From assembly GCA_903813345.2 (NCBI GenBank), contig CAIIXF020000009.1, positions 6,134,030 through 6,194,029 on the forward strand: DNA of 60,000 nt, written 5' to 3'. Under the pieces are notes generated by a model. That model saw only the letters and a program-made list of their open reading frames with translations. It was not told the DNA's origin and searched no databases. The position numbers and the translations under genes are program-made. Of this stretch, positions 10,761 to 21,900 are shown in pieces (position 1 is the first letter of the stretch; each line of letters begins with the position of its first letter). This DNA comes from Owenia fusiformis. Taxonomy: Eukaryota; Annelida; Polychaeta; Sabellida; Oweniidae.

Positions 10761-11567
10761 AAGATAGAAAAATGTTCATTCATACAACGTAAAATCACAC
10801 TATGAATAGGAAATGATCTTCAAAAGGGTGTATAGCACAATCAGACAAAATACACCAGGAAACTTAAAGCCCTCAAATTTGCTATTTTATTTATTTCATG
10901 ATTGTGTGATTGGGAAATATTCAAAATTACCAAATCCATTTTATTGTCTATAAGATCAATTTCAATGTACAGAATGGTTGTTACACATATAGATGATTTT
11001 AAAATTAGGCTAGAAGAGAATTTGATTCAGATTGATTTTTTGACATCGTTTGTCTTGTACAATGAATAAAATTGTATTGTTGTTTATTAATGTAAATAAA
11101 CTGAACAGTGAACATTAACATATCAGTGAGCCATATGTGACACACGCCTGTTAGTTTGTTATATAACCTATTATATTGTATAAAAATGTAAATAAATATT
11201 AAGATATTAAGATTATGACAAAGCTAATTACATAAGGTGTCTTTCTGTTCGTATGTTACCAATACCAGTGGCTACAAGTGGTGACATATTGTTAAGGCTC
11301 CAACTTCTTTGTGGATGGTGTTTGGTGAACAAGTGAACTAACCTGTTTCCTGATCTTAGAATATACAAGTATAATCCAAGACAACAGATGTGTTTGGTAA
11401 ACAATATTTGAAATATTTTTATTGAGTGAAAACAACAGAAATAACATACAGTAATACAAGACATCATTTAATTTTTGTAGTTTACTTTTTTTAGAATGAA
11501 ATATTAGCCCTCTGGGAATTATCACCTGATTACATGTAAGTCTGTGAGTACAGTGTAATCCTTATTT
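10761..11567. repeat. Copy of the IFT140 3' flank, part 3
   Basis: This matches 54488-55263 closely, including the phrases ACTTAAAGCCCTCAAATTTG and ATCAGTGAGCCATATGTG. Similarity stops after GTGTAATCCTTATTT at about 11567 and 55263, immediately before a palindromic MITE. No gene is seen. Confidence 0.85.
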
Positions 11568-11570
11568 AGA

Positions 11571-11689
11571 GGTTATGTCACTATCGTGGCATATATGCCC
11601 GAGGTCTCCGTGATATATGACCCGACCTTGGGAGGGACATTGATCGCTGAGAACCGAGGGCATATGTGCCACGATAGTGACATAAACGA
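11571..11689. mobile_element. Palindromic MITE
   Basis: The left arm TTATGTCACTATCGTGGCAT is mirrored by the right arm ending in GCCACGATAGTGACATAA, giving a near-complete hairpin of about 118 bases. It sits exactly at the point where similarity to the IFT140 3' flank stops. Just after it, CGATTTATAAAAA occurs twice. Non-coding. Confidence 0.7.
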
Positions 11690-11812
11690 TTTATAAAAAC
11701 GATTTATAAAAACGCAACAAACAAAGACATTGTAAAATTACAAAATCAGTGATGGTAACTTGATTTAGTTTAGCAGGAAGCCACATGTCTCCTCTTTCCA
11801 ATGGTATGTCAA

Positions 11813-12022
11813 TTATTTATATACGAATACAGAACACTGAATAATCATTCCTTTTGCACAACCTGCTAAAATCTGCTCTGGACCATTGCATTTAGACATT
11901 GCAACAGTTAACATAGAGTCACCAATGAGGTTGCTGCTCTCTGCCCGAACCCCAGATGATTCACAGAGATGTGTGACATGGACACACAAGCCAGTCTCTG
12001 TGTGTAGAGAAATAGTGGTCAC
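11813..12022 (-). CDS. Possible terminal exon of an unrecognised gene
   Basis: On the minus strand an open stretch of about 70 codons ends in a TAA at 11813. It is unusually codon-like for this AT-rich region and reads in part ETGLCVHVTHLCESSGVRA and GPEQILAGCAKGMII. A possible splice acceptor (CTACACACAG) lies just inside its 5' end, so the coding part could start near 11996. The phrase LAGCAKG resembles a beta-propeller strand, but I do not recognise the protein. It could be the last exon of a neighbour, a relic, or chance. Confidence 0.2.
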   Translation of the reverse strand: MTTISLHTETGLCVHVTHLCESSGVRAESSNLIGDSMLTVAMSKCNGPEQILAGCAKGMIIQCSVFVYK

Positions 12023-12809
12023 GTGAAAAGGCTTGGAATGTTATCTTTCATGAATAATCTTTCATAAAATGACAGACAATGACTGAACACTTAAAGTTAA
12101 ATATTCTTTTCTTTTTTCCTTTTTTCTTAATAAATCTAAATCAGAAACTTGTGTTATGTAAATCTTGTGACAAGAATTTAATCACCAGTACCAATTACAT
12201 AATGATTTACCTGATTGCACAATAAGGATCAGTTGATTGATATTTCATTTCTTGGCACAGAGGCCTTTTCACCCATGTACGAAAAAACAATGATTTTTCA
12301 GTGGTCCATGATCAGATATGAACAAATGATAAATTATTGGAAAGGGGAGACACGTGGCTTCATGATAAACTAAATGAAATTGATGTAATCATCCCTGGTT
12401 TTGTGATTTTGGGACGCATGGTAGTATCCAACTTTTATGTGTTCAGTGGTTGGTATTTTGCGGTCAGTGTCTCTACCAAATGGCATGGGTGACATTTTGC
12501 ATGTTAATGGCTTGTCTAATATATTCTGCTAAAATATCTTGCCAATATAATATAAAATATACATGTGCATAAAGGTCTAGAAAGTTCAAAATCCAAAATA
12601 TGTTGAGTATTTTATTGTTTTTAAATTGGATAGTATAGAGAAAGGCAACGGGATATCTTGAAAAAGTGTACAATTCTAGGAAAAGTACTTGTACTGAGAG
12701 TAATAGGAAAAATGTTATTATTTACAGAGATTGAATGCTTGAATTATCTTGTGTTTCTAATAACTTGGTGTACAGTTCAGGCTTAATAAATTTAATTCCT
12801 TATTTTCAG
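12023..12809. other. Non-coding stretch upstream of the first visible IFT140 exon
   Basis: No convincing coding sequence is seen. About 12428-12520 is a diverged copy of the recurrent repeat whose better copies begin GTGGTGACATATTGTTATGG; here it retains TTGGTATTTTGCGGTCAG and ACCAAATGGCA. No promoter or N-terminal IFT140 exon can be made out. Confidence 0.5.
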
Positions 12810-12920
12810 TGTGTTGTAGTGCAGACTGGCCCAAGCAATCTCTCCATAGACAACTTTGCTACAAGCACACACCAAGATCTCAAAACTGATATACAAATTA
12901 AAGGCACCTACACTACAGGG
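12810..12920 (+). CDS. IFT140: IFT140 visible exon 1
   Basis: This is the first exon that can be found, coding 37 residues (visible 1-37), with acceptor TATTTTCAG and donor GTATGA. It starts and ends between codons. [11 protein letters not shown] corresponds to the part of the WD40 region that falls around residue 420 in human IFT140. It is preceded by a proper acceptor, so it is not a start exon. Confidence 0.85.
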
Positions 12921-15900
12921 GTATGAACTGTTAGTTAGTAGACTCATTCAGGAAATATGGGATAAAACGAAAATTCAGTGCTATATTACCATTTTACATA
13001 TGCTGACACTTACAATGGGTTGAAATGCTAAGATTTTTAGAAATTCAGTGCCCTGAGAATATCATAGTATGTAAGAGTACGTTGGATAATGCCTATTAGA
13101 TTTTACTTCAATAATAATTACACCTTATACCCGCAGGGATAACAAAAGCTCTAACTGAAAATTCAAAGCTCATACTGACAATACAAAAGCTTTAACTGAC
13201 AATACAAAAGCTTTACTGACAATACAAAAGGCCCAACTGACAATACAAAAGCTTTAACTGACAATACAAAAGCTCTAACTGACAATACAAAAGCTCTAAC
13301 TGACAATGCAAAAGCTTTAAATGACAATGCAAAAGCTCAAACTTCCGATTACAATGTCATTGGTCATTTTTAGGAAGTATTGCAATGTTAACTAATAATA
13401 ACAAGGGCACGAAACAGGAACAATAGCTGAAAAACAAACCAAGAATATATGAGTACAAACTGACAATATTTTTGAATACTTTCAGGAAAATGTTGCAATA
13501 TGGAATGGCAGGAAGCTGGTCGTGTATGAAATAACAGGGGACAAATCTACTATACGCGCAGCAGGGACATTTTCCACTGAATCCACCATATGCTGCTTAT
13601 ATGAGCAAAATGTCTACACAATAGAACAGGGCAAAGTACAAGTTCGAACATTCCAGGTGGGTGCTCTGTTTGTCTTGGTTATTTTGGGTTAGTAACTTGT
13701 GCATTGTACTCTATGTAGATACTGGTGCATTGTACTGTATGTAGATACTGGTGGATTGTACTGTATGTAGATACTGGTGCATTGTACTGTATGTAGATAC
13801 TAGTGCATTGTACTCTATGTTTTCCTTGGCAGAGTTCTTTATGGAATGGATTTAGAGATAAGTTCCATTCCCTGGTTTTATTTTAATTCTTTGCTTTAAC
13901 TGTACATTTTAAGGGTCTCCCGAATTATGTCAAAATTTTACCCAATTTGTTTACATGTTTTGTGATACAATTTCCTTATTCATTTTGGTTGAATACTTAT
14001 GTTTAATAGCATGCTTGCCCAAAATCATGGAGTGAAAATGATCAAGAAATACAGAATGTATCATGCCCTTAAATAAATAATAAAATAAGCTTTGTTAGAT
14101 AAACACCATGTCATGCTTTTGAAAAGAATGCTTCCAATTGATTGATTCCCAAGCTGTAAATGAGAAGTTTTATCCTATGCCAAGTAGAGTTTTAGGGAGA
14201 TAAGTTGGTTAGATATATCCCATATCCTGATTTTGAGGTTTCCATATCCAGAACCTCCATATCTCCCGCTTCGGTGCATATCTTCCCGTTTCCGGTAAGT
14301 AATGGAAATGCAATAAAATGACTTTGCATATGAATGATTTGTTTATTTTTACACCTTGTACTATTAAAATGGCCATATGCCCCTGAAAACTCTACTTGGT
14401 ATAGGATAAAGCAGTTATCTACGGTCGGTTAGGATAATGGGTTCATCCCTACGGTCCCTCAGGTAGATATGCATATCTCCCTCTGGATAAACCCCATATC
14501 CAAAACCTCCCAGTACATAACCCTTATTTATTATTGGTTACGATATATAGAACCCATCGTAAGCATATCGCACTGCCCTACCAAAGGTAATCCTATAATC
14601 CTAGACGTAATCAAGTTCCATCTGGGTTTTTTATCAAACTTAAAAGGCAATACATTGTTGTCTTTTGCAAAAAGGTGTGTGTCTGTCGTGAGTGAATTGA
14701 AGTCATTATTTGATGTGTTAATATGTCTCTAGGGCACCGTAAAGCAGCTGATTAGTTTCACAGAGGTAGAGGGTCAACCTGTAACATTGGAAGTCTGTTC
14801 AGGTTATAATGAAAACACGCGCTACGCGTTAACGCGCTAGCGCACTAACGCACTGTTCAGAATGATCGTTCCCACAGGCCCGGGAACATGATGTATAAAC
14901 ATCGAGTGAGTGAAGAGATTAGGTGGCTCATCAGAAAGCAGAAGTATGAAGAAGCCCAATGTTTGATCGTTAACTGTGCAGATTATCGATTGTCAGTGTG
15001 TTTTATCTGATTTAAAAGGAAGATAGAAAGTAGCACCTTACAAGATGAATGGTCGCAGATATGCGAATATGCTCCCTATTTCATTGCATTATTTGGGTCC
15101 ATCCATCGGCGAGAAAAATCCCGTTTCGAAATCTGAGCCGGGGGCCCGACTACTTGACTAATGACTTAATATAATGTTTATTTGTCGCATGTTACCTCGT
15201 GTTACCTCTTAATATCAAGTCATGGATGTTTTATATATCTTTACTCTTTGTATTTGAAGTTATATCTCACATGACTTACCAAACGGTGGGATAATTCAGG
15301 CATCGCATGATATTTTTCCATTTTTCTTTTCGTGCCCGGTTACTCTCTTTCGCTTTCATGGGGGGGGGGTGTATAGGGTTATCGTATAAGAGGAGGGTGA
15401 AAATCTATTGTGTATGGCCGCATAAGAGCTAGAGGGGGCAACATTTATCGTATATGGCATCGTATAAGTTAAATAAACATATGTTTTAAAAGAATTAAAG
15501 AAGCCTATTATGAAATTTAAGGCAGTTTGAACGAATACTGCAGATCCAGCTTATCCCCATAAATTTGGGATTTCAATACACAAGTAGTTGCGGGGGCTTG
15601 CCCGTAGTCAGCTTTTTTCCAGGCAGGTGAAGCTTTTTCACAATTTTGGCTAATAATCATGAAAAAAATTCTCAGAATGGTGAAAAACTGCATGATTTTG
15701 AAAGAATCTCTGGCCAGAGGGGGAGCTCCGCTCCCCCAGCTCCCCCTCTGGCTACGGGCCTGGTTGTGGGGGTGATTTGAAAAATCAGTCCCACATTTAT
15801 GGGGGTAATTCAGATCTCTATATACATAGTAGTCTCTATATGCCATATGCCAGGACAGTAACCAGGATTTCCCAGGGGGGGGGTCACTTTTTCAAAAATT

Positions 15901-18900
15901 CCAAAGTCACCCTCCGAACCCCCCTGGCTTCGGGGCTGTGTACTATGGATTTCCAAGACCCCTATGAACCCCCCTTTCATGTTTGCTTTCGTTTTTCTCA
16001 ATTTGATTTTAGATTTAAAAAGTTTTGAATTACGTCAGTCCCAGTGAATTGTATTACCTATTTTACCAGGAATATTGTTGATGTATTTCATTTGGAATTA
16101 AAGTTTTAAATAAGAGACGATTTAAAAAGTAATGTAAACCCGACCAGCGTGTTTTATCATTGTCCGGTAATTGGCCGTAAATATTTATTAATTCTAAGTT
16201 ACTCATGTTCTTTCAGGTCAAATACAGAGAAAAGTACACGTTCATTTAGTTTTGGAATTATTTCCTAAATTGAAGTTGAATTCTGTTTTTTAACGGTGTG
16301 AAGAACATCTTAATTGGTCTTATATTTTTAAAGAAATCGTAACTTGAAAAGTGTAATTTTCGAGAGGCTTTGTTTATTTCCTGCGGCCGCAAAGTTCACA
16401 TCAAAGTCTGATTGACAGGTTAGCGGTGATTTATACAGTCTTTGAAGTGTCAATGTTTTGACAAGTTCCCAGGGAGTCATAACCCTAATTATACATGTCC
16501 CTGGGCCAAGGGTATAGACCAATCATAAACATGCGCTTAAAACATGCGCACACATCGTGGGGGAAGGATCATTTTCTATTAGCGCATTGGCGCGTGGCGC
16601 GTTAGCGCGTAGCGCGTGTTTTCATTATAACCGTCTGTTCACCACATTTCCTCATAGTCGGCACAGAGAATGGAATCATTAAACTATATGACTTATCCAG
16701 AAGGTATGGTATAGGAAAAACTATGTTCTGTATACTCATTGCTTTAGGCTAAGGATTGATATGAAAGTTTAATTACACCAGTCTGAGATTGAATTTTTCA
16801 AATACTGAATTTATTATTAATTAATTATTAAAAAGAAGTCAGTGTTTGATGAAAATCTGACTTAGAATTTTTGTTTTTAGTGTTTCAACTTAAAGAATTA
16901 ATAGCTGACAACTCTTTTTTTACGTCACCATATTATTTTCTGATCATCATTCAGCATCGGTGCACATGTACTTACACTTTTGTAATTCCTACCAAATGGT
17001 CACATTTTGACATGTTAATTAATGCCTTGGTCTTTTTAATTTTGGATGAAATCACCCGATTTGTCTCTTATGTGTTCTAGGGAGGCCAAGCAGATAGGAA
17101 CTGCAAAGAATATGACTGACGTCATCTCACATTTTGGGGGATTTGTATCACTCAGGTGTAACTGTGCTGGAAATAAAGTCAGTCTCTGTATTAAAAAGGT
17201 GAATATTTTCAGAAATATATTCATAAATGTTCCTGATATTAAAAATCTAACGTAAATACACATTATCTATTGTTTGATAATATGTATGTATTTAGAGTAA
17301 GGACAAATGCATCTCATGCAAAACTTAACCTATAATCTGTGTATGTTCGTTTGTTCTCCAGCCCAATGGTAGCACAGACAGTAAACTGTATATCTGGGAC
17401 ACTGAACTAGACACTTTACAGTACTTTAACTTTGAGACTGGTAAAGGAGAACAAGATGACTTCGCTCCTGGCACAATGGAAAGTGACCAGGAAACTGCAG
17501 AAGAGAGGTATGCTGTCAAAAATATGTTTCAAATACAAAATGTACTTGTATTTACAAATTATGACTAATTAGTGTATTGTTCATGCTTCTGATAATGACA
17601 TCCCCTACTGTCTGTGTAACTCATATATCACCTCATGAAATTTAGATTTTATTGGGCACCCTATTTTCTGTATTCTTTTTACAGTCTGTTGTGAGAAATA
17701 TGTTTCAAATACTTATATTTTCAAGTTATGGCAAATAAAGTTCAGTATTTTATTCAATGATAGTGCTAGCAGTCTGGAGATCATTAAGAGATTGCTGCGA
17801 AAAGTGAAAATTCCTTAATCAGTTGTAACCATGGATATTATGATGTCATTGTGAGAGAACAATGCACTTTAGACTAGTGTAGGACTAAATTAGGAAGCGT
17901 TTATTATAACCTCTCTTATTGCCTGTGCAACTCAGGTAGCAAGTCATGAAACAGATTTTCTTGGGCACACAATTTATTTTCTGTAATCTAACTTGAGTCA
18001 TTAAATAACTTATATGATACTTTCAATGGGGTCTTTATATGTCAAAACCTTGTATGTTTTCATTTTGTTATTTGTTGTATTCTTCTTTATTAATTCTTTA
18101 AATGTAATGTGTCTATACGTATTTAACATATTTCTATCATCTTTATTGTTGACTTCTGTTAACTACCTTTTTAACCTCATGTAGTTTAATATTTTCAACA
18201 AATGTTGTATCATATATGAATTAATCCTTTTACTCTATTTTATTTTATTTTATTTTATTTGAGGTTTTGTTGTCTTAAACATTTTTGAATTTCCATAATT
18301 TTTCCATTTAATTGTGTATTACCTGATGTCCCTTGTATGAATGTGTCTCACTTGTAGAAGAGCTAAACCTGCCAGGTCTCATAAGTATATGCTGTTTAGG
18401 CCAGGGTCACATAAGCCCCCTGGCTCTAAGAAAACCTCTAGGTATTACATAATGTACCTGTATATTGTTATCCCAACACAACCCAGCATGAATTTGGAAT
18501 GTTTCCCACCTCCTTCCCTGTTGAACCCCCTTGCATGTCCTCGTTGACGGAGTATATTTCCCTTCATCCTGATTAGTGGAGTGAAATTTCTCCCACCTCC
18601 ATCCCCATTGAATCACCTTGCATGTTACTGTTGACTTCCCCTTTTTCCTGACGTAACACAGCATTTATTATAGGTGACTTTAGGAAGTTGTAACACCTAC
18701 ATCATAGTTAGCAAAACCTAGAGTTAGTAAAACCCAAATATCAACAAAACCCTAATATTCCCCAGGCTTAATCTTGGAAATTGTTTGGAATAATTATAAT
18801 GAACTTAAGATTATCAATCAAGTACAATAAAATGCTCTAAATGCTAAAATAAGCGAGAGTGGCAAATCTGATTTTGTTGTCTGAGAGGAGAAAAATTAAA

Positions 18901-21900
18901 TTGTGAAGTGGCTAAAAGAGAGATATTCTAGAAGGCTCCATGATTTTTTTCTGTCATGACTGTTATTTGTCGGTATTATGATGAAATTATTCAAATATTT
19001 GAAACAATCGAAAAAATCTTGATCTTTATCCATTCAATACTGGATTAATATAAAATTCCTCTGCATGCTTGATTGATTTTAGGATTGGCATATCTGTATA
19101 TAATCAATTTATGATTAAAATTAGCTTCATGTTTTCCCTTGTTAATTTTTATTTTGACAGAACATTATTTAATTTAATTTTGATTTGATTTAATGTGTTA
19201 TGCACATGCACCATTTTATATTAATGTATAAGATGCAATTTCTGCACTTTATAGTAGGTCTAGGTAAATGTGCATTCTAAATATTACCTCCACAATTTCA
19301 CAATATTTATTTGTATAAATTCATGTATTTCAGGGTATGTGTTAGAAACCCTGTAACACCAAATAATATTACGTCCCTCTTTTAAATGAGGCCAATTTTT
19401 TCAAAAGCACAATTCCCATTGGCTTTGGGTCTCAGAGCACTTGCAGTGTTCTAGAGTGGTTCTTTGTACCTGGGTAAATGCCCAGACCTTTCAAAAAACG
19501 TTGATGAATGCTTTATTTTTGGTCAAAAGCAAGGAGCATACTAAATCTCTTTTGTCAAAACTCGAGAATGGTGCAGGAATGGCTATATCGTTGTATAGCG
19601 ATATATATCGCTATACTGCCTCTCATTGACTTACATGTGATATATTCGATATATATCGTCGATATATAAGGCTATATAAAATCTGGCCAGATATACTTCT
19701 CCAGATTTTATCATGTTCCTAGCATTTACCCATGACGATATACACGCAATATTCGATATGTATCCTCTTGCCAAGATATAGAGCGATATACACACGATGT
19801 ATACGCTATATTTGATATATATATCCTGTCTTTAAGATATATATCGGATATATATCCCCAATACAGGGGTTTGTTGAATCAGTTCTTACAAGTATCCATG
19901 ATGATATACACGATATAGACGATATAGACGATATATTCTATATATATCCTCTTTCCAAGATATAGAACGATATAAACATGATATATACGCTATATTCGAT
20001 ATATATCATGTCTTCAAGATATATATCGGATATATATCCCCAATACAGGCTTTGTTGAATCAGTTCTTAAAATTATACACGAAGATATACACGATATACA
20101 CGATATATTCGATATATATCCTCTTTTCAAGATAAAGAGCGATATACACAAGATATATACGCTATATTTGATATATATCCTGTCTTCAAGATATATATCG
20201 GATATATATCCCCAATACAGGGTTTGTTGAATCAGTTCTTAAAATTATTCATGACGATTTACACGATATACACGATATATTCGATATATATCCTATTTTC
20301 AAGATATAGAACGATATACACAAGATATATACGCTATATTCGATAAATATATCCTGTGTTTAAGATATATATCGGATATATATCCCCAATACAGAGATTG
20401 TTAAGTCGGTTCTTACAATTGTCCATGACGATATACACGATATACACGATATATTCGATATATATCCTCTTTTCAAGATATAGAGCGATATACACAAGAT
20501 ATATACGCTATATTTGATACATATCCTGTCTTAAAGATATATATCGGATATATATCCCCAATACAGGGTTTGTTGAATCAGTTCTTAGAATTATACACGA
20601 CGATATACACGATATACACGATACATTCGATATATATCCTCTTTTCAAGATAAAGAGCGATATACACAAGATATATACGCTATATTTGATATATATCCTG
20701 TCTTCAAGATATATATCGGATATATATCCCCAATACAGGGTTTGTTGAATCAGTTCTTAAAATTATTCATGACGATATACACGATATACACGTTATATTC
20801 GATATATATCCTCTTTTTTCAAGATATAGAGCGATATACACAAGATATATACGCTATATTTGATATATATCCTGTCTTCAAGATATATATCGGATATATA
20901 TCCCCAATACAGGGTTTGTTGAATCAGTTCTTAAAATTATCCATGACGATATACACGATATGCACGATATATTCGATATATATCCTCTTTTCAAGATACA
21001 GCGATATACAGACGATATATAGGCTATATTCGATATATATCTTCTTTTCAAGGTATAGAGCGATAAACTAATGATATACACGATATATTCGATACATATC
21101 CTCTTTTCAAGATATTGACCGATATACACATGATATATACGATATATTCGATATATATCCTATAGAGCGATATACTAACGATACATACGCTATAGTGACC
21201 GAGGGAAATATCGATATCATCCGAGGGATATTACCCATATCATCCCGACAGGTGAATAACGACCTTATACCATGGTCAAGAGCAACATCTACCCAAAATC
21301 TTCTGTTGAATGAGAGAAAAAAGGATTGAATCTTAGAAATATTTACGTTACATACACTCCCCTCCGTAAGTTTGGCAATCTTAGTTCCCTCATTGAACTA
21401 CGTGTTAAAGCCTCTTCATGTTTGAATTTCTATTTCCATTACCTGCGAGGAAAATACTTATAATATTGATGAGAATGTAATTTAATTCATTTCCAATGCC
21501 TCCAAATGTTCACAATTCTTCCTCAATTGCAATAGGTTGAAAATTGATGATAAATCTGATGAATTTGGGAAAATCGACATTCCCATGTAAACCAATGGGA
21601 AATGGTAAGTTTGCCGCAAGTCATATGTTTGAATATTTATCCATCTGAGATCTTGCAAAAAATGCAAGTTAGGTGGCCAAAATTGTATTTGCTTACTTTG
21701 TTTAATAAAAATTTGATATGTTTCCTCAGTTTTAAAAAGTTATAGGTCTTCAAAGTCAAATTTATTTTTCTGTTACTTAAGTATTCATAAAGTAAACTGA
21801 ACACTTAGAGTACAAAAAGTAGACAATTCAATTTTCTATAATTATAAAAATATTTTAGGTGAGTCTTTTACTGGTTAGATACCCGGAAATCAAATTTGCC

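Larger units (their letters stand above)
14802..16632. mobile_element. 1.83 kb TIR element inserted in an IFT140 exon
   Basis: The left end GGTTATAATGAAAACACGCG is mirrored at the right end, with further inverted similarity through GC-rich CGCGCTAGCGCACTAACGCA-type motifs for about 60 bases. GTCTGTTCA flanks both sides (14793-14801 and 16633-16641), a 9-base target duplication. A 9-base duplication with long TIRs suits Mutator-like elements, but no transposase is present, so this is non-autonomous. It contains two smaller MITE-like segments, near 15596-15762 and 15850-15950. Confidence 0.88.

Noticed and set aside
1-12809. N-terminal IFT140 exons hidden in repeats.
   Set aside because: I looked for WD40-like coding blocks on the plus strand and found none. 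The only coding-like block (11813-12022) is on the minus strand and does not resemble IFT140.
13140-13345. CRISPR-like regular array.
   Set aside because: The units are directly adjacent with no unique spacers, in an intron of an animal gene. It is a plain minisatellite.
20742-21129. Open frames rich in Ile, Tyr and Ser in the GATATA region, on both strands.
   Set aside because: They reflect the repeat composition and overlap on opposite strands. They have no recognisable domains.
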